A DNA stretch of 64,000 nucleotides from Mycolicibacter icosiumassiliensis. GTDB taxonomy: Bacteria; Actinomycetota; Actinomycetes; Mycobacteriales; Mycobacteriaceae. Shown one piece after another: positions 8,786 to 18,063 of this stretch. The notes below the pieces were generated by a model, which made no database searches, was not told where the DNA came from, and saw nothing but the letters and a program-made list of their open reading frames with translations. How positions within the stretch are numbered: position 1 is the stretch's first letter; every line of letters starts with the position of its first letter. The position numbers and the translations under genes were made by a program. The stretch lies in the NCBI RefSeq assembly GCF_900078685.2, contig NZ_LT546166.1, positions 2,405,673 through 2,469,672 of the forward strand, read 5' to 3'.

Positions 8786-9841
8786 ATGACAACCAAGCAA
8801 CCGGAATTCACGCTGAATCGGCCCGGAGCCCTCATCGCGGCGTTGCCCGCCATCCTCGGCTTCGTGCCGGAGAAATCCCTGATACTGGTGGCGCTCGATG
8901 GGGGTGAACTGGGCTCGGTGCTGCGGGTCGACCTGTCCGACGCGCTGGTGGACACCGTCGGGCGGCTCGCCGACGTCGCCGCGGCCGCGGCTCCGGCGGC
9001 GGCCATCGCGGTGATCGTCGACGCTGCGGGAGCGCGCTGCCCGGTCTGCAACGACCAGCACCGACGGCTGATTGCCGCGCTGGCCGAGGAGTTGTCGGGC
9101 CACGGCATCGTGCTGCTCAGCGCGCACGTGGTGGACCAGGTAGCGCACGGAGGGCGGTGGCACTGTGTCGACGGCTGCGGCGCGGGCGGTCCGGTCGACG
9201 ATCCGGAGGCGTCGCCGCTGGCGGCCGCCGCGGTGCTGGAGGGCAGGCGGCTGTACGCGCGGCGCGCAGACCTGCAGGCGGTGATCACCCGCGATGACGC
9301 GGCACGCTGTGCCGCGGTGGCCGCGGTGATCGACGACTGTGCGGCGCAGTGGGCGGCGGGGGAGGGTGATGCCCGGGACCGGGCCCGCCGCGACGTCGAG
9401 CAGGTGCTGGCCGCCGTCGTCGCACTGGCGGGCGGCCGGGAACCGACCGCTGCCGAGCTGGCCAGGCTCGGATGTCCACTCACCGACGTACTGGTCCGGG
9501 ACACGCTGTGCGCGTTGGCGATCGGCGAGCGCGCAGACGAAGCCGAGCGGCTTTGGTCGGCGTTGGCCCGCACCCTGCCCGACCCGTGGCGGGCCGAGGC
9601 ACTGGTCCTGCTGGCATTCAGCGCCTACGCACGTGGCGACGGCCCGCTGGCCGGGGTGTCACTGGAGGCCGCCCTGCGTGGCGAGCCAGGGCATCGGATG
9701 GCCGGCCTGCTCGACACCGCGCTGCAGTCCGGGCTGCGGCCCGAGCGCATCCGCGGACTGGCGGACACCGGTTATCGGCTGGCGCAGCAGATCGGGGTGC
9801 AGCTGCCGCAGCGACAGGGGTTCGGTCAGCAAGCCAGCTGA
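8786..9841 (+). CDS. DUF4192 protein
   Basis: This 351-residue actinobacterial protein has the DUF4192 pattern. It starts with PGALIAALPAILGFVPEKSLILVALDGG, and a Cys/His group (CPVCNDQHRR, HCVDGCG) in the first half could bind metal. The Ala-rich C-terminal half resembles helical repeats. Function is unknown. It is divergent from sthA and convergent with ideR, as Rv2712c is. ATG 8786 was preferred over an upstream GTG that adds 27 low-complexity residues. Confidence 0.8.
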   Translation: MTTKQPEFTLNRPGALIAALPAILGFVPEKSLILVALDGGELGSVLRVDLSDALVDTVGRLADVAAAAAPAAAIAVIVDAAGARCPVCNDQHRRLIAALAEELSGHGIVLLSAHVVDQVAHGGRWHCVDGCGAGGPVDDPEASPLAAAAVLEGRRLYARRADLQAVITRDDAARCAAVAAVIDDCAAQWAAGEGDARDRARRDVEQVLAAVVALAGGREPTAAELARLGCPLTDVLVRDTLCALAIGERADEAERLWSALARTLPDPWRAEALVLLAFSAYARGDGPLAGVSLEAALRGEPGHRMAGLLDTALQSGLRPERIRGLADTGYRLAQQIGVQLPQRQGFGQQAS

Positions 9842-9862
9842 TACCGCTGACTCGGGGGGCGA

Positions 9863-10555
9863 TCAGACCTTCTGGACCTTCACGGCATGCGCCATCTCGT
9901 AGGGCAGGCTCACGTCGGTGTGGCCGGGGATCACGATGGTCACGCCCTCATCGCCATCGGCCTGCACGGTCACCCTGGCGTTGGGCACCACACCGGCTTC
10001 CTTGAGCCGAGCGATCAGGTCGATGTCGCCCTGGACGTGCTCGGTGAGCTGGCGCACCACCACCGCCACGGGAGAGCCCGCCGGCAACTCGGTCAGCCGC
10101 ACCAGGTCGGAATCCCAACTGGCGGAGCCCGCGCCGAAGCCGAGGTCCGGCAGGCCGGGGATGGGGTTGCCGAACGGCGACGTGGTCGGGTTGTCGAGTA
10201 CTTGAACCAGGCGCCGCTCGACGTCGTCGCTCATCACGTGTTCCCAGCGACAGGCCTCGGCATGCACCTCTTCCAGCGGCAGCCCGATGATGTCGACGAG
10301 CAGGCGCTCAGCCAACCGGTGTTTGCGCATCACCGAGACGGCCAGCGTGCGGCCTTTTTCGGTGAGCTCGAGGTGACGGTCGCCGGCGACTTTCAGCAGG
10401 CCGTCGCGTTCCATGCGGGACACCGTCTGGCTCACGGTCGGACCGCTTTGTTCCAGTCGCTCGGCTATCCGCGCACGCAGCGGGGTGACACCCTCTTCCT
10501 CAAGGTCGTAGATCGTCCTGAGGTACATCTCGGTGGTATCAACCAGGTCATTCAT
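9863..10555 (-). CDS. ideR: IdeR iron-dependent repressor
   Basis: IdeR is the DtxR-family regulator that binds DNA when loaded with Fe2+, repressing siderophore genes and activating iron storage genes. The 230-residue length matches M. tuberculosis IdeR. All metal ligands are in place: Met10, Cys102, Glu105 and His106 for the primary site; His79, Glu83 and His98 for the ancillary site. The N-terminal helix-turn-helix, dimerisation domain and SH3-like C-terminal domain are complete. ATG 10555 follows GGAAGG; the upstream extension was rejected. Confidence 0.98.
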   Translation of the reverse strand: MNDLVDTTEMYLRTIYDLEEEGVTPLRARIAERLEQSGPTVSQTVSRMERDGLLKVAGDRHLELTEKGRTLAVSVMRKHRLAERLLVDIIGLPLEEVHAEACRWEHVMSDDVERRLVQVLDNPTTSPFGNPIPGLPDLGFGAGSASWDSDLVRLTELPAGSPVAVVVRQLTEHVQGDIDLIARLKEAGVVPNARVTVQADGDEGVTIVIPGHTDVSLPYEMAHAVKVQKV

Positions 10556-10710
10556 TGGGCACCTTCCGTCGCAGCTGAGTCTACTTCGGCAGCCAAGTAC
10601 ACGGTTACCTATAGCTAGCGGCATCCGGCGCTCCGGCGATAACGCACGTCCGGCGGGCCACCGAGAACGGGCGGCCCGCCGGAGCGGGGGACAAGCGGCC
10701 TAGGCCGGCG

Positions 10711-11676
10711 TCAGCTGGCGTACGAGCGCAGTCGATCGGCGCGCTCGCCGTGGCGCAGCTTGGCCATCACCTCGCGCTCGATCTGGCGAACCCGCTCGCG
10801 AGACAGACCGAACAGCTTGCCGATCTGGTCCAGCGTGCGGGGCTGGCCGTCATCGAGGCCGAACCGCAGTCGGATCACCTGGTGCTCGCGTTCGTCGAGG
10901 GTGGCCAGCACACTGCGGATATCGGTGTGCAGCAGCTCGGAGATCACCGCGTTCTCCGCCGACATCGCCTCGGAGTCCTCGATGAAGTCGCCCAACGGAG
11001 CCTCCTCGTCGGAGCCGACCGGCATGTCCAGGCTGACCGGGTCACGGCTGTGCTCGAGCAGGTCATTGATCTTCTCCGCCGGAATGCCCGACTCGGCTGC
11101 GAGCTCCTCATCGGTGGCTTCGCGGCCCAGCTGCTGGTGCATCTCGCGCTTGATCCGAGCCAGCTTGTTGACCTGTTCGACCAGGTGGACCGGCAGTCGG
11201 ATGGTGCGGCTCTGATCCGCCATCCCACGGGTGATGGCCTGGCGGATCCACCACGTCGCATAGGTGGAGAACTTGAAACCCTTTGCGTAGTCGAACTTCT
11301 CCATCGCGCGGATCAGACCCAGGTTGCCTTCCTGGATCAGGTCCAGAAGTGGCATGCCCCGACCGGTGTAGCGCTTAGCCAGTGAGACCACCAGTCGCAG
11401 GTTGGCTTCCAGCAGATGCCGGCGGGCGGCTTCGCCGTCTCGTACCACCGCGGCGAGTTCGCGCTTGCGCTTCTCGCCGAAACGCTTGCGGGTGTCGAGC
11501 AGGTGCTGCGCGTATAGTCCGGCCTCGATCCGCTTGGCGAGCTCTACCTCGTCGGCGGCATTGAGCAATGCTGTCTTGCCGATCCCGTTGAGGTACACCC
11601 GCACCAGATCTGCGGCTGGGCTCTGCGCGTCCAGATCGCCGTCGATCCGACTGGTGGTGGCATCTGCCTTTGCCAT
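10711..11676 (-). CDS. sigB: RNA polymerase sigma factor SigB
   Basis: SigB is the stress and stationary-phase group 2 sigma factor. The 321-residue protein has region 1.2 ([27 protein letters not shown]), region 2 ([48 protein letters not shown]) and region 4.2 ([21 protein letters not shown]). It lacks the long basic N-terminus of SigA. A strong GGGGAGG precedes ATG 11676. ideR lies downstream on the same strand. Confidence 0.97.
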   Translation of the reverse strand: MAKADATTSRIDGDLDAQSPAADLVRVYLNGIGKTALLNAADEVELAKRIEAGLYAQHLLDTRKRFGEKRKRELAAVVRDGEAARRHLLEANLRLVVSLAKRYTGRGMPLLDLIQEGNLGLIRAMEKFDYAKGFKFSTYATWWIRQAITRGMADQSRTIRLPVHLVEQVNKLARIKREMHQQLGREATDEELAAESGIPAEKINDLLEHSRDPVSLDMPVGSDEEAPLGDFIEDSEAMSAENAVISELLHTDIRSVLATLDEREHQVIRLRFGLDDGQPRTLDQIGKLFGLSRERVRQIEREVMAKLRHGERADRLRSYAS

Positions 11677-11716
11677 TGCGGCCTCCCCTTTGATCGGCTT
11701 CTGCTGTCACACGTGT

Positions 11717-11743
11717 CAACGCTCGACACGCGTGCAGAGTTCC
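11717..11743 (-). promoter_or_regulatory. ECF-type (SigE/SigH-like) promoter of sigB
   Basis: On the minus strand GGAAC (complement of 11739-11743) and CGTTG (complement of 11717-11721) are separated by exactly 17 bases. This matches the SigE/SigH class consensus GGAAC-N16/17-CGTT. It lies about 40 bp before the sigB start. sigB of M. tuberculosis is known to be driven from an ECF promoter of this kind. Confidence 0.75.
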
Positions 11744-11805
11744 CGGCCGATCCCTTTTCCACACCACTTGACGTGCGGAAATGCGGGTATGACTTTGAGA
11801 ATGTG

Positions 11806-12213
11806 CTAAGAACCGGTACCGTACGGCGCTTCGCCGGCCGTGCTGCCGCCCGAGTCCGGGCCCTTCGGCCGCTCCAGGGCCGGGCGGGTGCCGGTGGGGA
11901 ACAGCGGCGTGCGAGTGGGAGCCGCGTCATACCGGCGGGGCTCCTCGGCGCTGCGGGGAGGCCGATCGTTGGCGATCAGCACGGCCATCCACGGCAGCGG
12001 GATCGATGCCACGAGAATCAGCAGGGAGATCAGGCCGTTGTGCCAGATTCCGTAGGCGACCGCGGCCAGGATCAGCGCAGGCACCCGGAACGCCATCAAG
12101 GTCAGGTACTTGCGTACCCGTTCGCGGTGCTGCTGCTCGTAGGACGGGGCGGCCGCAGTGATCAGGACCGGTCGGCCGTCGTCGTCGAAACCCAGCTCGG
12201 GGCCGTGCTTCAT
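11806..12213 (-). CDS. DUF3099 membrane protein
   Basis: This 135-residue protein has a short N-terminal segment (LITAAAPSYEQQHRERVRKYL) typical of DUF3099. Two hydrophobic helices follow (about residues 40-60 and 62-80), then a Pro/Arg-rich cytoplasmic tail. Function is unknown. It is encoded just upstream of sigB on the same strand, like Rv2709. ATG 12213 was preferred to one six codons upstream. Confidence 0.75.
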   Translation of the reverse strand: MKHGPELGFDDDGRPVLITAAAPSYEQQHRERVRKYLTLMAFRVPALILAAVAYGIWHNGLISLLILVASIPLPWMAVLIANDRPPRSAEEPRRYDAAPTRTPLFPTGTRPALERPKGPDSGGSTAGEAPYGTGS

Positions 12214-12290
12214 CACTCCACTGTCCCACACGAGCGATTAGGTGGCACGAGGGGTTTTGGATCATCTCCAGTTCTGGGCACAATGGGGAC

Positions 12291-12536
12291 ATGGGCATAC
12301 AGACCGACACCCTTGAACGCACCGACTCGGAGGAACGCGTCGATGACGGGACCGACGGCGACACCCCGAAGTATTTCCACTACGTCAAGAAGGACAAGAT
12401 CGCTGAGAGCGCGGTCATGGGCACGCACGTGGTGGCGCTGTGCGGCGAGGTCTTCCCGGTGACCAAGTCGGCCAAGCCGGGTTCTCCGGTCTGCCCGGAC
12501 TGCAAAAAGATCTACGCGACTCTCAAGCAGGCTTGA
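12291..12536 (+). CDS. DUF3039 small zinc-ribbon-like protein
   Basis: This is an 81-residue conserved actinobacterial protein. It has an acidic N-terminus, then FHYVKKDKIAESAV and a C-terminal part with Cys at ALCGEVFP and CPDCKKIY, suggesting a small zinc-binding fold. The role is unknown. ATG 12291 directly follows TGGGGAC. Its 3' end overlaps the convergent YihY-family gene by 14 bases. It corresponds to Rv2708c. Confidence 0.85.
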   Translation: MGIQTDTLERTDSEERVDDGTDGDTPKYFHYVKKDKIAESAVMGTHVVALCGEVFPVTKSAKPGSPVCPDCKKIYATLKQA

Positions 12537-13470
12537 CCGGATCGGTGTCATCGCTGGCCTGGCCGGCTCGTGACACCACCCACCTGCGCAGCTGGTGCAG
12601 GTGGGTGGCCTGCGCGGGCCACTCCTCTTGGACCGCTGCGTTCAGTTCTGCGCCCAGCATGATGGCGAAGCCGAGTAGGAATGCGAACAATAGGAAGGCG
12701 ATAGGCGTCGCCAGCGCCCCATAGGTATAGCCGGTGCTGGTGATGTAGCGCAGGTAGATTCGCAGCCCCATTGTTGCCACGACGAACACCGTGGTGGCCA
12801 ACAGTGCGCCGAACACCAGGCGATGTGAGGGCAGGGGCTTGGGCAGCGACACCCGGTAGAGCACGGTCACCGCCAGCAGCAGGCCCAACACCAATGCCGG
12901 GTAGTAGCCGAACCGCAGCACGTCGGTCCACTGGGCCGGTAGGTGCTCGGCGACTGCGTGCGGCCCCAGTGCGGCCAACGGTGCGGTGGCCACGGCGATC
13001 ACCAGCATGGCGACGTAGAGACCCAACGCAAAGAAGCGTTGTCGCACCGGATGCCGCAGCGGGGTTTGATCGTGGGCCTCGACCACCGAGTCGACGAACG
13101 CCGAGATCGCCGAGGACCCGGCCCACAACGAGATCACGAATCCCAGCGAGACCACCTCGCCGCGGGCATTGGCCACGATGTCCCGCACGGTCGGCTCGAT
13201 GATCTCCACCACGACGTTCTTCGAGAAGAAGCTGCTGGCCATGCCGATCAGCCGGTCCTGGATGGTGGTCAGCGTGTCCGGCCCGAACAGCGGCGCCACG
13301 TAGGACAGGCTGCCCAGCATTCCCAGCAGCAACGGTGGCAGCGACAACACCGACCAAAAACCCGCCTGTGCCGATTCGGCGAAGATCGAATCGTCCCAGC
13401 TCTTGACCAGGGTGCGACGTGCAACACGGAGCAGGTGATGGCGGGAAGGTGTGGGGATCCGGTCACTCAT
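12523..13470 (-). CDS. YihY/BrkB-family inner membrane protein
   Basis: This 315-residue integral membrane protein has about six transmembrane helices. Family features include SAQAGFWSVLSLPPLLLGMLG near the N-terminus, SLGFVISLWAGSSAISAFVDSV in the middle and YGALATPIAFLLFAFLLGFAIMLGAELNA near the end. The family was once annotated as RNase BN; that assignment is not accepted now and the role is unclear. It matches Rv2707. Confidence 0.8.
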   Translation of the reverse strand: MSDRIPTPSRHHLLRVARRTLVKSWDDSIFAESAQAGFWSVLSLPPLLLGMLGSLSYVAPLFGPDTLTTIQDRLIGMASSFFSKNVVVEIIEPTVRDIVANARGEVVSLGFVISLWAGSSAISAFVDSVVEAHDQTPLRHPVRQRFFALGLYVAMLVIAVATAPLAALGPHAVAEHLPAQWTDVLRFGYYPALVLGLLLAVTVLYRVSLPKPLPSHRLVFGALLATTVFVVATMGLRIYLRYITSTGYTYGALATPIAFLLFAFLLGFAIMLGAELNAAVQEEWPAQATHLHQLRRWVVSRAGQASDDTDPVKPA

Positions 13471-13544
13471 GACCAGCCCAGCATTCCTGACGGGTGCTGC
13501 TATTGCACAATCGCGCAGACCGGCGTGTTGTGTGTCGGCTCTGG

Positions 13545-13739
13545 CTAGGCCTCAGTCGTTGCGCTGACCTGAATCACGGCAGCCAGCTCGATCAGCTTGG
13601 CTTCGTGCTCGTTGGCGTGATGCTGGCAGAAAAGAAGTTCGGCACCGGAGGGCAGCGTGGCTCGTACCCGTGCGGCAGCACCGCACCGGTCGCATCGATC
13701 AGCCCGAGTGAGCTCGGGACTGGTCAGAGTCGCGTTCAT
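13545..13739 (-). CDS. DUF7455 small Cys-rich protein
   Basis: This 64-residue protein has a clear metal-binding pattern: DRCDRCGAAARV, then LFCQHHANEH. The two CxxC/CxxH pairs suggest one zinc ion. Related small proteins are widespread in actinobacteria near sigma factor genes; function is unknown. ATG 13739 is preceded by GAGGAG. The longer open frame upstream shows no conservation. Confidence 0.75.
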   Translation of the reverse strand: MNATLTSPELTRADRCDRCGAAARVRATLPSGAELLFCQHHANEHEAKLIELAAVIQVSATTEA

Positions 13740-13858
13740 GGGCTCCTCCGTTCTCGCGGTTGTTCTCAAGTGTGTCAGACGCTTGCGCGTTCGGCGTTGT
13801 TCCCCGGTTCGGCTGTGTCGTGTCTCACCCCGGGAGGCGGTGCGGCAGGATCGGTGCC

Positions 13859-14224
13859 ATGACACCTTCCGGGATCCCGTCCGGTGCGCTGGTGCACCTG
13901 TGCAGCGCCGCCGACTGGGCGCAGGCGCAGGCGTGCGGGGCACTGTGTCCGGAGTCGTTGGAGAGTGTGGGATTCGTGCACTTGTCGACCCCGCAGCAGG
14001 TGCACCTGCCCGCGAATCGGCTGTATCGAGGCTGCACGGATCTGGTGTTGCTGCAGGTGGATCCGGCCAAAGTCGGCGCACCGGTGCGCTGGGAGCCGGG
14101 CGTACCGAGCGATCCGGAGGCCATGCTGTTCCCGCACCTGTACGGGCCGTTGCCCGCCTCAGCGGTGATCGGTGTCAGTGATTATCGGCCCGGTCCGGAC
14201 GGGGTGTTCGCTCCGGCCGGTTGA
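13859..14224 (+). CDS. DUF952 protein
   Basis: This 121-residue cytosolic protein shows the DUF952 motifs: LVHLCSAADWAQAQA at the N-terminus, GFVHLSTPQQV in the middle, and VRWEPGVPSDPEAMLFPHLYGPLP near the end. The conserved His residues suggest an active site, but no reaction is assigned. ATG 13859 gives the family length. The 3' end overlaps the next, convergent small gene by 50 bases. Confidence 0.8.
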   Translation: MTPSGIPSGALVHLCSAADWAQAQACGALCPESLESVGFVHLSTPQQVHLPANRLYRGCTDLVLLQVDPAKVGAPVRWEPGVPSDPEAMLFPHLYGPLPASAVIGVSDYRPGPDGVFAPAG

Positions 14225-14462
14225 GGTTGAACGGGGTGGTCGGCTTGGCTGCCGACGCCCGGGTGAGTTCGCTACGGGCGAACGTGGTCTGCGCCTTGTT
14301 GATCAGAACGGCCGGCACTCGCGGCCAGGCGGCGGCGATCGCGTTGATCGCATCGAGCACAGCGGGATTCAGATCGGCCTCGGCCGGCACCCGGTGGCCG
14401 TGTGTGGCAGCACGCTTTAACAACGCGGCGAAAGTCGCCTGCGACGCGTCATCCGTCGGCAT
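14175..14462 (-). CDS. small hypothetical protein
   Basis: This 95-residue product contains FAALLKRAATHGHRVPAE, LDAINAIAAAWPRVPAVLINKA and a Pro/Arg-rich end. It lies 38 bases downstream of the methyltransferase on the same strand, so it may share its transcript. No domain is recognised. Its last 50 bases overlap the DUF952 gene on the other strand, so either its real end or its existence is less certain. Confidence 0.5.
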   Translation of the reverse strand: MPTDDASQATFAALLKRAATHGHRVPAEADLNPAVLDAINAIAAAWPRVPAVLINKAQTTFARSELTRASAAKPTTPFNLNRPERTPRPDRADNH

Positions 14463-14500
14463 GCTGGGCGATCCTACGCCGCGGCGCCGGCGTCGGCGCG

Positions 14501-15571
14501 TTAGACCGCTCGGGCCTCGACGATCGACAGCGGGCTGGTGGTGGGCACCACGCGCTGCAGTTCGAATCCCGACTGGGACAGCAACTCGGCGTACTCCCGC
14601 CGGGTGCGTTCCTGCCCGCCGGCGGCAACCAGCATCTCCAGATCCAGCACCAGACCCAGGTGGGCGGGCGCGCCCTCGGGCAGCACCATCTCGAACAGCA
14701 GCACCTTGCCGCCGGGTGCGATGGCGGCCCGGACGTTGCGCAGAATCGCCAACGATTGCTCGTCGTCCCAGTCGTGGATGACGGTCTTGAGCAGATAGGT
14801 GTCGCCGCCGGCGGGGACCGACTCGAAGAAGGATCCGCTCTGGATGTCGCAGCGCGAGGCCACGTCCGCCACCGTCGCGCCGGCCACCACCTGCGGCAGG
14901 TCGAACAACACGCCGCGGGCGTCGGGCGCCTGACGCAGTACCGCGGCCAACAGCGCTCCGTGGCCGCCGCCCACATCCACGATCAGCTTGCTGTGGCTGA
15001 AATCGTATGCGGGAACGGCGCTTTCGACAGCGACGGTCGAAGCTCCGGTCATGGCGTCGTTGAAGACCTGCGCCAGGTCGGGGTCGGTCTCCAAATACTC
15101 GAAGATGGGCATTCCGCGAACCTTGCTGACGGCGGTTTCACCCGTCCGTACGGAGTGCTCGAGGTTCGACCAGTGTTCCCGGTGCGCCGGGTGACCGACG
15201 AACGCGATCACCGGGGCCACACTGGCCGGGTTGTCGGAGACCAGCGCGCGTCCGGTGCGGGTCAGTGCGAACCGGCCGTCGCGGCGAAGTTTGAGCACGG
15301 AGTTGCTCGCCAAGGCGCGCATCAGCCGGTAGGTGGCGCGGGGGTCGGTGCCCACCCGGTGGGCGACCTCGTCGGCGGTCAGCGGACCGCCTGCCAGCGC
15401 GTCGCCAATGCCGAGGCGCACGGCGGCGGCGAGCGCCTGGCCCAGCCATGCGCCGAACGTGAGTTCCATAACGGCGACGGAGGCGGGGACGGTGGCCTGG
15501 CGCAGGCGCTGCAGCCCACCACGAAACGCATTGACGGCATTGAGCACTGCCGCCGGCGGTGTTTTGGCCAT
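14501..15571 (-). CDS. SAM-dependent O-methyltransferase
   Basis: This 356-residue plant-type/acetylserotonin-like O-methyltransferase has an N-terminal winged-helix dimerisation domain (LTADEVAHRVGTDPRATYRLMRAL) and a C-terminal Rossmann domain. The SAM motif is IVDVGGGHGALL, and LLKTVIHDWDDEQS carries the His expected to act as general base. The substrate is unknown. It lies between sigA and the small DUF genes, a position where I recall no such gene in M. tuberculosis, so it may be a lineage-specific addition. ATG 15571 is close behind the sigA stop on the same strand. Confidence 0.85.
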   Translation of the reverse strand: MAKTPPAAVLNAVNAFRGGLQRLRQATVPASVAVMELTFGAWLGQALAAAVRLGIGDALAGGPLTADEVAHRVGTDPRATYRLMRALASNSVLKLRRDGRFALTRTGRALVSDNPASVAPVIAFVGHPAHREHWSNLEHSVRTGETAVSKVRGMPIFEYLETDPDLAQVFNDAMTGASTVAVESAVPAYDFSHSKLIVDVGGGHGALLAAVLRQAPDARGVLFDLPQVVAGATVADVASRCDIQSGSFFESVPAGGDTYLLKTVIHDWDDEQSLAILRNVRAAIAPGGKVLLFEMVLPEGAPAHLGLVLDLEMLVAAGGQERTRREYAELLSQSGFELQRVVPTTSPLSIVEARAV

Positions 15572-15582
15572 ATCGCTGCGCG

Positions 15583-17064
15583 CTAGTCGAGGTAGTCCCG
15601 CAGGACCTGAGACCGGCTGGGGTGCCGCAACTTCGACATCGTCTTTGACTCGATCTGACGGATGCGCTCGCGCGTGACGCCGTAGACCTGGCCGATCTCG
15701 TCGAGGGTGCGCGGCTGGCCGTCGGTGAGGCCGAACCGCAGTCGCACCACGCCGGCCTCACGCTCGGAGAGCGTCTCCAGTACCGACTGCAGCTGATCCT
15801 GCAGCAGGGTGAACGACACGGCGTCGACGGCTACTACCGCCTCGGAGTCCTCGATGAAGTCACCGAGCTGCGAGTCGCCCTCGTCGCCGATGGTCTGGTC
15901 CAGTGAGATCGGCTCCCGGGCGTACTGCTGGATCTCCAGCACCTTCTCCGGGGTGATGTCCATCTCCCGGGCGAGTTCCTCGGGGGTGGGCTCGCGGCCC
16001 AGGTCCTGCAGCAGCTCACGCTGGATGCGGCCGAGCTTGTTGATCACCTCGACCATGTGCACCGGAATGCGGATGGTGCGTGCCTGGTCGGCCATGGCAC
16101 GGGTGATGGCCTGGCGGATCCACCAGGTGGCGTAGGTGGAGAACTTGTAGCCCTTGGTGTAGTCGAACTTCTCCACCGCGCGGATCAGACCGAGGTTGCC
16201 TTCCTGGATCAGGTCCAGGAAGGCCATTCCGCGGCCGGTGTATCGCTTGGCCAGCGACACCACCAGTCGCAGGTTGGCCTCGAGCAGGTGGTTCTTGGCG
16301 CGGTCGCCGTCGCGGCAGATCCACGCCATGTCCCGCCGGTAGGCGACCGCCAGCTTCTCGCCCTTTTCGGTGTGCTCGGCCATCTTCTGGGTGGCGAACA
16401 GACCGGCCTCGATCCGCTTGGCCAGCTCGACTTCCTCTTCGGCGTTGAGCAGCGCGACCTTGCCGATCTGCTTGAGGTAGGCGCGCACCGAGTCGGCCGA
16501 GGCGGTGAGCTCGGCGTCCTTGCGGGCCTGCCGCAGCGCTTCGGATTCCTCTTCGTCCCAGACGAAGTCGCCGGAGGCCTTGTCCTTCTCGCTGGGCTCG
16601 GCGATCTCGTCGTCTTCTTCGTCGACCGCACTACCGGCGGCGACGGCGGCCGGGCCCGGTACGGCATCATCGGCGTCGCCATCCTCAAGGTCGTCGATGG
16701 CCAGGTCGGCCTCGTCGATGTCGTCCACACCGGGCTCGCCGTCCAGCTCTACATCGGTGTCGAGATCCTCGGGCGCCAGGTCTCCGTCGGTGTTCTTCGC
16801 GGCGGCCTTGGTGGCCTTTTTGGCCGGGCCCCGGGTCGCGGGCTTGGCCGCGCCGTCAGCGGCGCTGCGCGCCGTCGACTTGGTGGCCTTCTTGGCGGGT
16901 GCTGCTGCCTTGGTGGCCTTGGCCGCGGTCCGCTTGGCGGGCGCAGCTGCGGCGGCCTTGGCGGGAGCCTTGGCAGGCGACTTCACGGCGGCTTTGGCGG
17001 GTGCCTTGGTGGCACTGCCCTTCTTGGGCTCCTCAGTCGCCGGCTGTGCCTTGCTCGCTGCCAC
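15583..17064 (-). CDS. sigA: principal sigma factor SigA
   Basis: SigA is the essential housekeeping sigma factor. The protein begins with a Lys/Ala/Pro-rich region (about residues 1-90) and an acidic segment. Then come region 1.2 ([29 protein letters not shown]), region 2 ([34 protein letters not shown]), region 3 and region 4 ([21 protein letters not shown]). GTG 17064 (493 residues, beginning MAASKAQ) was preferred. The GAAGGGG ribosome site is 5 bases before it, while the GTG at 17070 overlaps that site. Confidence 0.97.
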   Translation of the reverse strand: MAASKAQPATEEPKKGSATKAPAKAAVKSPAKAPAKAAAAAPAKRTAAKATKAAAPAKKATKSTARSAADGAAKPATRGPAKKATKAAAKNTDGDLAPEDLDTDVELDGEPGVDDIDEADLAIDDLEDGDADDAVPGPAAVAAGSAVDEEDDEIAEPSEKDKASGDFVWDEEESEALRQARKDAELTASADSVRAYLKQIGKVALLNAEEEVELAKRIEAGLFATQKMAEHTEKGEKLAVAYRRDMAWICRDGDRAKNHLLEANLRLVVSLAKRYTGRGMAFLDLIQEGNLGLIRAVEKFDYTKGYKFSTYATWWIRQAITRAMADQARTIRIPVHMVEVINKLGRIQRELLQDLGREPTPEELAREMDITPEKVLEIQQYAREPISLDQTIGDEGDSQLGDFIEDSEAVVAVDAVSFTLLQDQLQSVLETLSEREAGVVRLRFGLTDGQPRTLDEIGQVYGVTRERIRQIESKTMSKLRHPSRSQVLRDYLD

Positions 17065-17086
17065 GTCCACCCCTTCGGTCGGACTG

Positions 17087-17121
17087 ACTTTCGGGTTGCA
17101 GCGTCGTGCGCAACCGAAAGT
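17087..17121 (-). promoter_or_regulatory. stem-loop in the sigA leader
   Basis: On the minus strand ACTTTCGGTTGC and GCAACCCGAAAGT form a 12-bp stem with one bulged base and a loop of about 10 bases. It ends 22 bases upstream of the sigA start. It could be an mRNA leader hairpin or a DNA operator. Confidence 0.45.
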
Positions 17122-17250
17122 GTCGGGTATGTCGAATGTCGGCTCTATTTCAGTTGGTGATCAACTTGGATAGTCGCCGCTATCGGTTAGGCGGCCGCCG
17201 TCGACCATTGTAACGACAGGGTGAGGCGGTAATCGCCGAGCGGGCGTTAT

Positions 17251-18063
17251 TCAGCGGGTCACGTCGGCCGCCGAGGCCATCGCGGCCCCGACAATCCCCG
17301 CGGTGTTCTGCAGTGTCGCGGCGACCACCGGGGTCCGGTTGCCCAGCAGCGGCACCCACCGATCGGCCTTGCGGCTGATACCGCCCCCGACGATGATCAG
17401 GTCCGGGCAGAGCGCGTCCTCGACCGCCATCAGCACCATGGTCACCTGCTTGGCCCACTTCTCCATGGACCAGTTCTTGCGTTCCTTGACCGACGCGGCG
17501 GCCCGGTGCTCGGCCTCTTTGCCGCCCACTTCGATATGCCCGAGTTCGGTGTTGGGCAGCAGCTTTCCGTTGTGGATCACCGCCGAGCCGATCCCGGTCC
17601 CGAAGGTGAGCAATACGACCACGCCGCTGTTGTTCTTGCCCGCCCCGAAGCGCTCCTCGGCGAGCCCGGCGGCGTCGGCGTCGTTGAGGATGACGATCTG
17701 CTGGCCGTCGAGTTGGGCGGCGATCGTCTCCCGTGCGTTCAGCCCGATCCAGGACTTGTCCACGTTGGCGGCGGTCTGCACCACGCCGTTGACCACCACG
17801 CCCGGATAGGTGACACCCAGGGGACCGGTCCAACCGAAGTCCCGGACCACCGCGGCGACGGTCTGGGCGACCAATACCGGTGTGGCGGGGCTCGGCGTGG
17901 GCAGCTTGAATCGCTCGCCGATCAGCGCGCCGGTGTCCAGATCGACCACGCCACCCTTGATGCCGCTGCCGCCCACGTCGACGCCGAAGCCCCGTCGTTG
18001 CCGGCGCGCGCCGGCGATCGGCCGGTCCCCGGTCGGGCAGGGTACGGCGTCGGTGCCGGTCAT
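17251..18063 (-). CDS. ppgK: polyphosphate/ATP glucokinase
   Basis: PpgK phosphorylates glucose using polyphosphate (or ATP). The 270-residue ROK-type kinase has the phosphate-1 motif FGVDVGGSGIKGGVVD, the catalytic Asp region ILNDADAAGLAE, the LTFGTGIGSAV motif and ELGHIEVGG. It lacks the CXCGXXGC zinc motif of other ROK glucokinases, as expected for PpgK. Gene order next to sigA is as in M. tuberculosis, but suhB is missing between it and cei. Confidence 0.93.
   Translation of the reverse strand: MTGTDAVPCPTGDRPIAGARRQRRGFGVDVGGSGIKGGVVDLDTGALIGERFKLPTPSPATPVLVAQTVAAVVRDFGWTGPLGVTYPGVVVNGVVQTAANVDKSWIGLNARETIAAQLDGQQIVILNDADAAGLAEERFGAGKNNSGVVVLLTFGTGIGSAVIHNGKLLPNTELGHIEVGGKEAEHRAAASVKERKNWSMEKWAKQVTMVLMAVEDALCPDLIIVGGGISRKADRWVPLLGNRTPVVAATLQNTAGIVGAAMASAADVTR

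Noticed and set aside
10595..10620. Possible IdeR box upstream of ideR
   Set aside because: The sequence around GGTTACCTATAGCTA lacks the 19-bp TTAGGTTAGSCTAACCTAA symmetry.
14402..15586. 394-residue plus-strand frame over the methyltransferase
   Set aside because: Antisense of a gene with clear SAM-binding motifs; no family features of its own.
16057..17160. 367-residue plus-strand frame over sigA
   Set aside because: Leu/Gly-rich mirror of sigA, extending into its leader.
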